A stretch of DNA of 44,802 nt from Cyanophora paradoxa (lineage: Eukaryota > Glaucocystophyceae > Cyanophorales > Cyanophoraceae). The stretch is from the NCBI GenBank assembly GCA_004431415.1, contig QPMI01000128.1, forward strand, positions 1-44,802. Reading direction: 5' to 3'. This document shows, piece after piece, positions 34,519 through 44,802 of the stretch. The translations under genes were made by a program, and so were the position numbers. Position 1 is the first letter of the stretch. Each line of letters opens with the position of its first letter. Under the pieces are notes generated by a model that did not search any database, was not told the DNA's origin, and was given only the letters and a program-made list of their open reading frames with translations.

Positions 34519-35358
34519 ACTCCTCCTCTCGGATCCCGCGTCCGCGCGGGTCTAAATAAATACATATCAACCGGCTACTGCCGGGAATCGAAAAAGGCTC
34601 AACGTCCGTCCGTGGCCGGCAACTGCCGGGAATAGAAAAGACACCAAGTCCGGCTATGTACATGTCCATGCCCGCGTCGACTGCCGGGAATAGAAAAGAC
34701 TGATGCCCGGCAAGTGCCGGCACGACTCCAGCGTGTAGTGCCCAGGGGCGAGGTCCAACTTCGGGCCGGCGGCCCAGGCAACCCGCACGAGGCGAGCGGA
34801 AGGGACGGAAGCCGAGGGGGCCCTGCCCTCATCGCGATTGTGCAGCACGTTAGCTGCAAAGGCACACGCTGCAACAGCAACGGAGGCGCCATTCTGCCGG
34901 AATCGAACCTTCAAGGGTCGCTGGACTTCCAGGCTCTGCCCGCGCCGCGCGCCTCGCCGCGCCGCCTCGCATAAGCTTAGAGAGATCCGGGACGAGCTTT
35001 CCGGGCGACCGCCACTTGTGGCGTGCTACGCTGCACACTTCGGCCGCGTCGCCTCTGGGCGGCTGATTGTGCTTCGGAAGTGACTCTAGTGTCCCTCGCG
35101 GGCTTCGGTGCATCCCCAGACCGAAGCGCACGCACGAGCTCTCGCGAGAGTCTCAATCATTGTCTGTGTCCTTCGCCGGTTGCACGCTTCGCGTCGCAAA
35201 CTGTGCCCCGGAGTCTGCCAGCGGCAGTTCTCTGAGTGTCCCTGAGTCGGTTCTCGCACGCCACGAGAAGACCGTGTCCCGGATCTGCAGTGCGCTGCAG
35301 ATCAAATCTTGCGCCCTGGCATTCTGTTCTCGTGGCTATACGCTGCAAAGAGAGCAAT

Positions 35359-36913
35359 ATGTCGAACACTTCTGAACTGATCAGTTCTGAAGTCCGTAGC
35401 CGGCTGTCTGCCCTCGCGCACATCGAGCCCGCCCAGGGCTATGCTGCTGTGCATGTGCAGCAACTCGCTGCTGGCTCCGCTGCGGCGGATGATGATCCCG
35501 TGCGGATCGCATTCCTGCCTGCAAATCCTCGCCTCGCCGATGGCGACCGGTTCCGGAAGGACGTGCGGAACTTCCAGTCGTCCCTGCCGACTAAGTACTT
35601 GTTTGGCCCGATTCTGCCGGTAGCCAGGAGTACTCAAAGTCAGAGGCGCTAGCCGGAGTGATTGTTGGGCGGATCCGCCCCGGAGCTCTCCGCGCTGAGA
35701 TTGAGCGCAAGCGCGACCTCTATGAGGCCTCTGTCACTGCCCTCGAGCATGACCGCACCAGGCTCGCTCGTCTCGAAGCTGTCCGGCAGACCTGCGGTCC
35801 GCCGAGGATGATGCTGCTATCCTCGCGCTGCAGCAGAGCTGCGTGCGTGATCAGGCCTCATCGTGGCCGTGCGCGACTCGTACTTGCGTGCCCCCGGGCT
35901 GCTTGACACGATCACTGCGTGGATTCATGAGACCCGCCCGCACGCGGCCCGCCGGCTCTCACTGAGCCGTACACGGGTGAGGACCCCGCTCGTGGCACGA
36001 CTGGTTCTTGCCCCTCGTACGGCACACGCTGCCGCCGGCCAGCAGTTTGCTGCGTACTACGCGGACTGCCTGCGCACCGCGCTCGAGGCCCGCTCGACGA
36101 GCGAGGACCTGAATATCAGAACCTTGATGTTCGGATGGCCGGGTTCGCCCAGGCGAACGAGCGCACGCTGCGCGAGTTCCTCACGGCGCTGCGGCAGCGC
36201 CTCCTCGCCAATAACGGCGCTATCTCGCCGCTTGAGCTTGACAATATTTTCGTCGAGCAGTGCAAGCGCCACGGCTGCCGCGCCGTGTTCCCGCCTGCGC
36301 TGGCAGCTGCCGATCGCGAGCTGCCCGAGGCAAAACGGACCCGTATCCTGCAGGCACAGTTTGCCGAGGATGAGTCCTCGTCCGCCGGCACCCCTGCCGC
36401 TGCACGAGCCTCGAGCTCCTTGGCCCTGCTGAGCCTCGGATGCAAATTCCACGGCCCAGCCCTCGATTTCTGCACGTGGGTCCTCTTGGCCGTGCAGTCC
36501 CGCTCGCCTGCCGCTGTTGCGGAGGTGCTGCGGCGCATGTCCGAGCTCGGGTACCCGGAGTACCCCCCTCAGACTGCTACGGGTGCTCGGATGACCCCAG
36601 CGTCCCGTTGAGGCGCGACGTCATTGGGCAAATGTGTGCCCCAAGCGCACCCCGTTCGCCCCAGTACGCCCTGGGTCCGCCGCGGCCAGTACTATCGGCA
36701 AAAGCGATCCCAAGAGGATGCTGCCAACAAGCACGAGTACTGGTCCGACGAGGAAACCAGGACCCAGACGAAGTCTGCGGTCGCTGCGGCGAGGCAGGGC
36801 ACCACCACAGTGCCTGCCCGACCCCCCACACGGGCTGCTCGCTCGAGCTCTGCGCTTCCCGCGCCTCTAGCTCAGCGGCTCCACCCGCGCGCCCTGCGGC
36901 GGAGCGTGAGTGA
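35359..36913 (+). pseudogene. Degraded gag-like gene with CCHC zinc knuckle
   Basis: The most likely start is MSNTSELISSEVRSRLSALA at 35,359. The coding signal moves through at least three frames (breaks near 35,630, 35,850 and 36,130), with Ala/Arg/Leu-rich helical sequence such as FAQANERTLREFLTALRQRL, as in retrotransposon capsid (gag) proteins. It ends with CGRCGEAGHHHSAC (36,776-36,817), a C-x2-C-x4-H-x4-C nucleocapsid knuckle. No protease or reverse transcriptase follows. The frame changes suggest it is dead, or that base errors are present. Confidence 0.55.
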
Positions 36914-39386
36914 GCAAGTGCACCAGCTGCACTAGGGTCTGGCTGGCTTGGGCAGCCGCCAGAAAAGCCCTGCTCGTAACCGCGATCCGATTTTCGCGGA
37001 GCCTGGGCCTCCCCTGCGAGAGCCCCATGTGTCGCTGTAATAAGCGGCCCATATACCTGCCTCTGAGCAGGGTGTATATTTGTACATTTGTACATAATTT
37101 CAGACGTCGGGGACGACGTCTTCCGAGAGGAGGAGTGAGCACGGGCATGCTGCACGAGCAGTGCAAGCGCTGCCGCTCGCCTCCCGCCCCGAGGCTTGCT
37201 TGAATCTGTGGCCGCTGGCCAAGATCGAATAGCACTCGCGAAAGAAGAGCCCCAATCGCGTGCTTTCGAGCACCCTGAGCGGCCACGGTGCCCCTCTTTC
37301 CGAGAGGAGGAGTACCTCTTTCGCTGAAGCCTGCGAAGAGGCGCACGGCCGTGCCGCAATTGCGAGCCCTCCTGCTTCCCTCAATTTAGATCCGTGGCCG
37401 GTGGCCGAGATCTGATCTCAACCCCAAGCGGGTACCAGTCTTTCGAGAGGAGGAGTCCCTCCGAGACTCTCTCGTCGAAAGCCTGCGATTTCGCGCGGCG
37501 CACTGCAGTTGCTGAGTGCGGCCATGGGCCTTGCGAAATCCAGAAATTAAAAGTGGCCTCAGGCCTTGCGGTCAGAGCTTCAAAGGCTTGAGCTGATCAT
37601 GAGCCGAGCCGCCAAGCTGCAGCTGCAGCTGGCCCTCGCGGGAGGCTTTGAGCTCGAACCCCCACACTTGAGCGAGCAAGCGGCCTTGCTGCCGTTGCGA
37701 GATGAGACGTGATCACGGAGCCTGAGCTCGGGATGCACCCTCAAGAGAAGCTTGATGCATATATGCTGAGGCACGATGCCCAGCGGCGACGCCTGATGGC
37801 ATGCCGTGAGCTTGACAGGCGGCCCGTGACCCCTGCAAAAATCGTGAGCCTCGACTTGAGCACAAGTGCCCTCGAGAGCTCGAGCCTGAAATAAGTCCTG
37901 GCGCGCCCCAGGCGGCAGCAATAGCAGCTCTGCCATGAGCTTTGCAGTTCTTTGAACTCAAGTCTGGTGACGCCGCCAAGTTGGCGCCAGGCCGCGCGGT
38001 CTGTTCCGGATCATCGGATCCGGACTGAACGTTAGCGGGCGAGGGGCCAGTGCCCCGCCCAAAGACTGGTGAACTGCCGACGAGTTGCATCCAGGCGGCA
38101 CACTGTGGCTGCAGCCGATGGTGCGACGGGCTGCGAGCCCTGCTCACAAGCTAAGAGCTTTGAGACCGGCGGCCAGCCTGTTGAGGCGGCGCCAGAAGGA
38201 CCCCACGATCGTGAGTCTCGTCTCGCATGTGGCCGGCCCGGCCCCAGGCGCGGTCGTGACGGCGGGTGGTTCTGGCCAGGAGCGGCTTGAGAAAGCCGGC
38301 TCCAAGCCGCTCCCGCCCCACACGAGGCGAGACAAGAAGCGGCGATGCTGCCTCCGGCGAGCGAGCACAAGAGGCACCCGTGAAGGGTTGGCTGAGAAGG
38401 CCAAGCGCCGCGAATATCGCGAAAGTCCCGAGCAGAAGTGGTGCGCTGCGGGCGGCCGTTGTCCTTGAGCACAGCTCGGCACGGTGACAGGGCGGAAGAC
38501 CTTGCAAAGACTAGCCGAGCCCTAGGCACGCGCTTGCGTCTGCAGAAGGGTCGGGGCGGCTGTGACGCCGGTTCTGCCCGGGTACAGCGACAGGGATGAC
38601 AAATTCCCCTCCGTGTAAACCTGGTGTGGTACCAGGGCGCCTTGCGTCGGCAGGGTACACGCAGGCGGTCGTGACCGGGTTCCTGCCCCGGGTACGACGA
38701 CGGGGAACAAAAAATACCCCAGCAGGCTCCGCACCAGGACGCTTGGTGGCGGACCGCCTGAGAGGGCCACGTCCCTTTTAATAGATGTCACCCGCGGTCG
38801 GGCAGCGGTACTCCCGTCGCGCAATGGCGTGGAAGGGCACCTTGTGGCGCGTTAGCCTCGCCCTGGAGATTCTAGCTCCACCGCCGTCGGGGGATCCGAT
38901 CCGACGCCGTGATAATGCAGTGAAGGCACGGTGTTGCCTGAGCAGCGGCGCTAGTCGAGCTGCTTAGCCCTAAGTTTTGGACGGGCATTTCGCTGTGGGC
39001 TGCTGAGCGCTGTCGCGAGCGCTGCGCCCCGCGTTGCTGTTGCAGCGGTGCCTTTGCAGCTAACGTGCCTGCACAATCGCGATGAGGGCAGGGCCCCCTC
39101 GGCTTCCGTCCCTTCCGCTCGCTCGTGCGGGTTGCCTGGGCCGCCGCCCGAAGTGGACCTCGCCCCTGGGCACTACGCTGGAGTCTGCCGGCACTTGCCG
39201 GGCATCAGTCTTTTCTATTCCGGCAGTCGACGCCGGGCATGACATGTACATAGCGACTTGGTGTCTTTTCTATTCCCGGCAGTTGCCGGCCACGGACGGA
39301 CGTTGAGCCTTTTTCGATTCCCGGCAGTAGCCGGTTGATATGTATTTATTTAGACCCGCGCGGACGCGGGATCCGAGAGGAGGAGT
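36914..39386 (+). other. 3' interior of the LTR element, no gene recognised
   Basis: GC-rich sequence with only short, compositionally driven frames. The word GAGAGGAGGAGT, identical to the polypurine tract, recurs near 37,128, 37,303 and 37,446, marking degenerate internal repeats. A pair of related segments around 38,570-38,720 (CTGCCCGGGTACAGCGAC and CTGCCCCGGGTACGACGAC) suggests further duplication. From about 39,020 to 39,386 the sequence is the inverse of 34,519-34,890. Confidence 0.5.
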
Positions 39387-39667
39387 TGTCGCATCCGACA
39401 TTATAGCGGATGCTCATTTATATGTGAGCCGCTAGGGCTCTAGATCACGTCAGCCTTCGAGCTGCTGGACCGACGGCGCCTAGGCTAGTTAGAGCGCCGC
39501 GGTCACTTGTATTCGTGTCGGGGTACGCCGTATCTGGACGGGTACACCCAGTGAGTTGGATCTTAGCGACGACAGCAGTGACACTCGCCATTCCCCGCCC
39601 TGCCGAGCTTGCACTCCGCACGGGCTTCCCGCGCGCACGATTAGACACACTAATCTCGCACGCGACA
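39387..39667 (+). repeat. 3' LTR
   Basis: A direct repeat of the 5' LTR with very few differences, preceded by the polypurine tract GAGAGGAGGAG at 39,375-39,385 and followed by the target duplication CAACT (39,668-39,672). High LTR identity points to a recent insertion. Confidence 0.85.
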
Positions 39668-39672
39668 CAACT

Positions 39673-39900
39673 CTCGTTATATATACCGCATATATACACA
39701 AAACCTCCGTATCTCGTTTGGTCAAACGGAATTTCTGGTGAAAATGTGTGTATATATGCACATATATACACGGAGACGTCGACTCTATCGCCGGCAGTCA
39801 AGTTGAGTCAACCGATAAACGCATGTAACTCTTCACCAACTGCTCCGTTTCTAATTCTGAAAACAGATTCGGAATCGTCGGACGCCCTCTTCAAGGTTCG
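39673..39900. other. Right end interior of the inner element, non-coding
   Basis: Contains the second TA-rich palindrome (39,745-39,771) and TTTGGTCAAACGGAATTTCT, which is roughly the reverse complement of a segment at about 32,391-32,419. Without the LTR element the two palindromes would be about 420 bp apart. Confidence 0.5.
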
Positions 39901-40275
39901 AGTATAATCTAAGAAGTCGTGCATGATTTATTTTTATTAAACTTTTGGTTAAAGTAACTGTGAATCGTGGGAGAAGAGGCATTCTGCCGACTTAACGAAG
40001 TCACCGCGCGAAAAAAGACGAATTCTTACTGTGTATCAAGCGGAATCGATCGTACAGTGGTCTTCATACTGTGTATCGAGCGGAATCTTGCGGAATTGTG
40101 GGAGACACCCGCATAAAAAGATGAGTTGGATCGAGTGAATCGATGAAGATCGGTCGTGAAACCGAAATTATCGATCGTGACACTGAGCCTTACGGTGATT
40201 TCGATTAGACTCGATGCTGTTACGGTGAATGGTAAGGATCCGCGGATTTAATTGTTGGAGACACCGCGCCAAGCT
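39901..40275 (-). repeat. Right terminal inverted repeat of the inner element
   Basis: The reverse complement of 22,111-22,495, ending GGCGCGGTGTCTCC-type sequence as CACCGCGCCAAGCT. Several base differences and small indels lie in its middle third. It includes a copy of the 3' end of the inner integrase gene. GAGCTC (40,276-40,281) follows. Confidence 0.9.
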
Positions 40276-41787
40276 GAGCTCTGTGATCTCTCCCATCGAT
40301 AATCTCCAATCGGTAGTGGTTGGCTAAGTACATAACCATAAAGATTATTCGCGTCCAACAATACTATGTGATCATCCGGTTCTTCTACTTTTGCATATCG
40401 TGTGGGCATGGTAGCAAATCCGCCGCGAATGGCTTTCTCAATAAATTCGTATTTCTCTACATCATCGATAAGTTCAATCTTAACTTTCGTATGTTTGAGC
40501 ATAGCGTCCCAGGATAAACCAGGTGCGCTAACGTAATGTGCGGGATCTAATCCATATTGAGAATATGCAAGTTTACGGAATTCTTCGAATTTAGACATAA
40601 GATCATCGACATTCTCACTTTGGAAATCCATAAAATGTGATGCATCTATGAATTTCCACATGCCCCATTGAAGGGATAGGTATTGATTAAAGTTCTTGCT
40701 TAAAATTTCAACACGTAGTTTATCGTCTTGTTGTGCGATCTTGCGGAATATCCCGTGTCCACATTCATCCATTTTCAACCACAATTGCTACTTTGCTTGT
40801 GTTTGAGATTCGGCGATGAAGGTTACAGTTTCGGCATGCTTTCCCGATAAAATCACCGGATTGGGACAATGATCGCGAACCGGGAAGTTTTCGTGGGTGA
40901 ATCTCTGAGAACAAATATAACAGTGTTTTGTTATCTTGTATTCTGCCTTTTGATCTTCAGTGAGTGGATGCATTGGGATATTTCTAAAAAGCGTTTCAAT
41001 TACTTCGGGTCTGATCTCTTGTAGAGTTGCAAAAGAGAACTGAGTGGATCATTTCCTTCAAAATGGTATAGTTTCATTTCTTCACCCATAACTCTCAGTG
41101 AGACTGCTTTAATCTCTCTTTTACTTCTCAGTGTATCTATTGCTACCGAATGATCTTCAATTTTAACATAACAGATCACAGGAAGCCAAACCGTTTTTCG
41201 TAGATGTTGTAGACGAATTCTATTGTACTTCCCGGCTTCGGACATTTGCCTTTGCTCTCCCTCCAATCGATACATCGGTTTGCTTCTGTATGTAGGTCTA
41301 ATTTCTCCTGAGTTCTGAAACGTGATAGACAGGTTTCACAATAGTAAATGCGCCCGTCACATGCTTTATCGAACGTGGTCTTTAAAAGACGATAAATGAC
41401 ATGATGTTATGTAGTGTCCCCTATCGTCTCGGTGTTTTCAATGAGTAAAAGGTTAATCTTGGTCTTTCGTCTTGGTTACTTGATTGATGAAGAGGATAAA
41501 AAACTGTTTCTCATTATCAGCACCGTAAATATTAATAGAGAGATCCGGGTTCAATTCTTCGAAACGATCGATTACCTCAGCATCACATGCTACCGGGAAC
41601 TGAATACCGTCAAAATTGAGTTCATTTAACCATCTGCGATATTGGTAAGGTTCGTTACTCTTATGTTTGTTAATGTCCTTCGATGAAGGTAAGCCAAAAT
41701 AGCATATTTAAAACAAATCTTGCCCATCGATATTTTTTACGTTTATTGTAGCTTTCTTGGATGCGATCCATTCGGGAGTTGCGAAAT
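40276..41787 (-). pseudogene. polB: Partial copy A of the polymerase middle region
   Basis: Begins with the target duplication GAGCTC and reads, on the - strand, motif A (LLDANNLYGYVLSQPLPIGDY), then upstream parts in broken frames: a CYICSQRF...PVRDHC zinc-like block and the RIRLQHLRKTVWLPVICYVK block. It matches copy B (41,994-43,500) but has many one-base indels. It stops abruptly at about 41,787 in GTTGCGAAAT, where copy B continues. It looks like a segmental duplication or an assembly duplicate. Confidence 0.7.
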
Positions 41788-41812
41788 GTGCGGGATCTAA
41801 TCCATATTGAGA

Positions 41813-41987
41813 AGACACCGCGCATAAAAAGATGAATTGGATCGAGTGAATCGATGAAGATCGGTCGTGAAACCGAAATTATCGATCGTGACACTGAGCC
41901 TTACGGTGATTTTCGATTAGACTCGATGCTGTTACGGTGAATGGTAAGGATCCGCGGATTTAATTGTTGGAGACACCGCGCCAAGCT
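41813..41987 (-). repeat. Partial extra copy of the right TIR
   Basis: The outer 175 bp of the inner element's TIR, ending CGCCAAGCT and followed by GAGCTC and polymerase sequence exactly as at 40,275. Just before it (41,788-41,812) is a 25-bp piece of polymerase sequence out of order. So the TIR/polymerase junction is present twice. Confidence 0.75.
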
Positions 41988-44144
41988 GAGCTCTGTGATC
42001 TCTTCCCATCGATAATCTCCAATCGGTAGTGGTTGGCTAAGTACATAACCATAAAGATTATTCGCGTCCAACAATACTATGTGATCATCCGGTTCTTCTA
42101 CTTTTGCATATCGTGTGGGCATGGTAGCAAATCCGCCGCGAATGGCTTTCTCAATAAATTCGTATTTCTCTACATCATCGATAAGTTCAATCTTAACTTT
42201 CGTATGTTTGAGCATAGCGTCCCAGGATAAACCAGGTGCGCTAACGTAATGTGCGGGATCTAATCCATATTGAGAATATGCAAGTTTACGGAATTCTTCG
42301 AATTTAGACATAAGATCATCGACATTCTCACTTTGGAAATCCATAAAATGTGATGCATCTATGAATTTCCACATGCCCCATTGAAGGGATAGGTATTGAT
42401 TAAAGTTCTTGCTTAAAATTTCAACACGTAGTTTATCGTCTTGTTGTGCGATCTTGCGGAATATCCCGTGTCCACATTCATCCATTTTATCAACCACATT
42501 GCTACTTTGCTTTGTTTTGAGATTCGGCGATGAAGGTTACAGTTTCGGCATGCTTTCCCGATAAAATCACCGGATTGGTGACAATGATCGCGAACCGGGA
42601 AGTTTTCGTGGGTGAATCTCTGAGAACAAATATAACAGTGTTTTGTTATCTTGTATTCTGCCTTTGATCTTCAGTGAGTGGATGCATTGGGATATTTCTA
42701 AAAAGCGTTTCAATTACTTCGGGTCTGATCTCTTGTAGAGTTGCAAATAGAGAACTGAGTGGATCATTTCCTTCAAAATGGTATAGTTTCATTTCTTCAC
42801 CCATAATCACTCTCAGTGAGACTGCTTTAATCTCTCTTTACTTCTCAGTGTATTATTGCTACCGAATGATCTTCAATTTTAACATAACAGATCACAGGAA
42901 GCCAAACCGTTTTTCGTAGATGTTGTAGACCGAATTCTATTGTACTTCCCGGCTTCGGACATTTGCCTTTGCTCTCCCTCCAATCGATACATCGGTTTGC
43001 TTCTGTATGTAGGTCTAATTTCTCCTGAGTTCTGAAACGTGATAGACAGGTTTCACAATAGTAAATGCGCCCGTCACATGCTTTATCGAACGTGGTCTTT
43101 AAAAGACGACTAAATGACATGATTGTTATGTAGTGTCCCCTATCGTCTTCGGTGTTTTCAATGAGTAAAAGGTTAATCTTGGTCTTTCGTCTTGGGTTAC
43201 TTGATTGATGAAGAGGATAAAAACACTGTTTCTCATTATCAGCACCGTAAATATTAATAGAGAGATCCGGGTTCAATTCTTCGAAACGATCGATTACCTC
43301 AGCATCACATGCTACCGGAACTGAATACCGTCAAAATTGAGTTCATTTAACCATCTGCGATATTGGTAAGGTTCGTTACTCTTATGTTTGTTAAGTCCTT
43401 TCGATGAAGGTAAGCCAAAATAGCATATTTAAAACAATCTTGCCCATCGATATTTTTTACGTTTATTGTAGCTTTCTTGGATGCGATCCATTCGGGAGTT
43501 GCGAAATAACAACCGCCAACCGGCGCATATGACATAATGACACCTCTTAGTATTTCAATGCGTTGCAAACGGTAACTATCTACTTGGATCATTTCTTCTT
43601 GCATTTTCTGTAATGCTTTACGAACTTCGGTGTTAATGTTACGGGATTTAGTGATTACAAAATAATCGCTGTGTATGAATTTCGTTATAAAAGATTCGAG
43701 GATTTGCAACTTTGGTAAATCTACAAACGAAAGTTAGACGAACCTTAACCGCTCTTAGTTTGATCTAAGCGGGGTTTAATGCGTTGCGGTAGACTTGGTG
43801 CGATTCTTTCAAGAAAATCGATAGCATCTACAACTACTACTACTCGTTTCGGCGCGATAAGTTAACCATGAATACGCTTGATTCATTGCTTGTCCATCTT
43901 CAATGTCCGGGTCAATTGCTCCTAATCTTTGTCCTTCACCCATAAATTCCTCCATTCTCTGCATGCGATCATAAAGATCATTTGCTATTTCTGTGAGTTG
44001 ACCTAATCGTGGTCTTCTATCTAAAATGGCGCTTCTCTATCAAATTCCGCTTCGGTAATCTCCACCGGTTACTAAGAGAGTTCCTAACAATCCGATAATT
44101 TCATTTTTCTTTTCTTTGATGAGTCGATTAGTTTGGCGGGGCAT
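41988..44144 (-). pseudogene. polB: Family B DNA polymerase (protein-primed type), N-terminal part, interrupted
   Basis: The start is probably MPRQTNRLIKEKK at 44,144. Moving downstream: a helical N-terminus (GQLTEIANDLYDRMQRMEEF); the Polinton PolB entry block W-I-x3-KATINVKN...DCFKYAILAYLHRKD; INIYGADNEK; NLLLIENTEDDRGHYITI; a C2H2-like finger (YYCETCLSRFRTQEKLDLH); a second zinc-like block; and motif A LLDANNLYG. At GAGCTC it would join 22,110. N- plus C-terminal parts sum to about 3.3 kb, near 1,100 residues, normal for this family. Several one-base frame breaks lie at about 43,500-44,050, 43,300 and 42,500-42,850. The largest intact pieces are 43,347-43,709, 42,845-43,276 and 41,994-42,497. 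Confidence 0.8.
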
Positions 44145-44427
44145 CTTTATTATAAAGGAACATTTTTATTTTGGATATTCAACGCGTTCGATAGGGTGGG
44201 CGGTGGGGTCAGGTGGGGCATGTTTTTTAAATTTTAGAATTTTGAGCGTCCCCAACTTTTCTTAAAATTTGACCCCCACACACACCACCACCTTCCCACC
44301 TTCTCTATATTACTTTATTCACATACAAATCAATCTATAAAATAGTTTATAAAAATAAGAAAATGCAAGGAGGTTATGGGGAGTGTGGTGTAGGGTGGGG
44401 TGTGGGTGTTTAGGGTGGTGTGATTGT
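44145..44427. repeat. Gap with third copy of the G/C-palindromic repeat
   Basis: The AT-rich stretch TTTATTATAAAGG directly upstream of the polymerase start may be its promoter. From 44,194 to 44,420 lies a diverged copy of the repeat seen at 8,858 and 9,279 (GGGTGGGCGGTGGGGTC ... GACCCCCACACACACCACC, then GTGTAGGGTGGGGTG). Confidence 0.55.
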
Positions 44428-44802
44428 TCACGCTTCAACGTCGGAATCTTCGAATTTCGTCCCGGCTTTCTTGGCGGGAATCTTAGGGTTTGGTTCTTCC
44501 TTAATCGAAATCATCATCAATTAGCTTCAGCTTACGGAATTTCCGCCAACATTTTCGTTCCAGATGAAATGGTAGTATGGCTTACCATTTGCGGTTTTCC
44601 ACAAGAATGTATGAAGTGCCGCGCATCTCCGTATAGAAACGCTTACTGTTGTAATCGTTCTTATATATTTTCCGTAATGAAGGTCTTGAATAAACTCCCA
44701 TGTAGAAGCGAGACGGCTTAACTTACACTTGATTTCGGTAATCTCCCCACCATCCATTAACCACTTTGCAAACATGAGAATGATAGGTGCGGAGATTTGC
44801 TG
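44428..44802 (-). pseudogene. 3' end of an unrecognised gene, cut by the window end
   Basis: Reading leftwards from the window end, one frame gives LMDGGEITEIKCKLSRLASTW and goes on to 44,527. Another frame near the end gives KLKLIDDDFD, and a third gives KEEPNPKIPAKKAGTKFEDSDVEA with a stop at 44,428-44,430. These probably belong to one gene of the outer element with one or two frame errors and an acidic/basic C-terminal tail. No family recognised. Confidence 0.4.

Larger units (their letters stand above)
32701..39667 (+). mobile_element. LTR retrotransposon (non-autonomous, gag-like) nested in the inner element
   Basis: Direct 280-bp LTRs (32,701-32,980 and 39,387-39,667) begin TGTCGC and end GCGACA, and CAACT flanks both ends (32,696-32,700 and 39,668-39,672). 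The tract GAGAGGAGGAG just before the 3' LTR is the polypurine tract. Composition is GC-rich, like the host. The interior carries a degraded gag-like region with a CCHC knuckle but no reverse transcriptase, RNase H or integrase motif on either strand, so it would depend on another element. A third, inverted LTR and an inverted copy of the 3' end (34,240 to about 34,890) show an internal rearrangement. Confidence 0.85.
22111..40275. mobile_element. Inner Polinton-like element (18.2 kb, about 11.2 kb without the nested LTR element)
   Basis: It is bounded by about 380-bp TIRs starting AG and by the 6-bp duplication GAGCTC. It encodes an integrase, a PolB-like/helicase/HNH-like protein, a small basic protein, an unknown protein, a penton-like protein, a major capsid protein and a packaging ATPase, i.e. 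the morphogenetic and integration core of a Polinton-like virus or virophage. It is inserted in the DNA polymerase gene of the outer element. Its coding frames are intact while the outer polymerase is split. The right part is expanded by an LTR retrotransposon. No maturation protease is evident, so it may be missing or unrecognised. Confidence 0.9.

Noticed and set aside
34240-39667. DNA transposon with about 650-bp terminal inverted repeats
   Set aside because: The inverted arms look like TIRs, but the TG...CA LTR ends, polypurine tract and CAACT duplication at 32,696 and 39,668 show a direct-repeat LTR element with an internal inverted copy.

Overview
The window is a nest of mobile elements in the genome of a GC-rich eukaryote, probably a flagellated protist or alga. 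The host part (about 1-8,560) carries a 26-exon gene whose exons join in phase into a 1,329-residue protein with the architecture of nephrocystin-3: N-myristoylation motif, DUF4062, NTPase region, kinesin-light-chain-type TPRs. Human NPHP3 has about the same length. A gene with this ciliary role suggests a ciliated or flagellated host. At about 8,560-8,640 the composition drops abruptly from GC-rich to AT-rich.

From about 8.6 kb to the window end lies an AT-rich Polinton-like viral element (PLV), the outer element. Its genes are an AdoMet-decarboxylase-like enzyme with an intact catalytic triad, a DUF723-like zinc protein, two paralogous putative virion proteins, a very long fibre gene ending in an S74 chaperone domain (broken by three A-tract frame changes and one in-frame TAG), a patatin phospholipase with a C-terminal discoidin-like domain, a DD35E integrase, and a protein-primed-type family B DNA polymerase.

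The polymerase gene is split. Its C-terminal part is at 20,971-22,110 and its N-terminal part at 41,988-44,144, with a partial duplicate at 40,282-41,787. Between them sits a second Polinton-like element (22,111-40,275) with about 380-bp terminal inverted repeats that begin AG and a 6-bp target duplication, GAGCTC. Removing it makes the polymerase frame continuous at the junction. The inner element has its own integrase, a 1,361-residue protein that looks like a divergent PolB palm plus SF1 helicase plus HNH-like zinc domain, a penton-like protein, a major capsid protein and a packaging ATPase.

Inside the inner element, a GC-rich LTR retrotransposon (32,701-39,667; 280-bp LTRs TGTCGC...GCGACA, 5-bp target duplication CAACT, polypurine tract before the 3' LTR) has landed between the ATPase gene and the right TIR. 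It carries a degraded gag-like region with a CCHC zinc knuckle, no recognisable reverse transcriptase, an extra inverted LTR, and tandem 185-bp units with tRNA-like A and B boxes arranged as a large palindrome.

The order of events is readable: host locus, then outer virus, then inner virus into the outer polymerase gene, then LTR element into the inner virus. Several outer-element genes show single-base homopolymer differences, and two nearby copies of the polymerase segment differ by many indels, so sequencing or assembly error must be kept in mind beside genuine decay.
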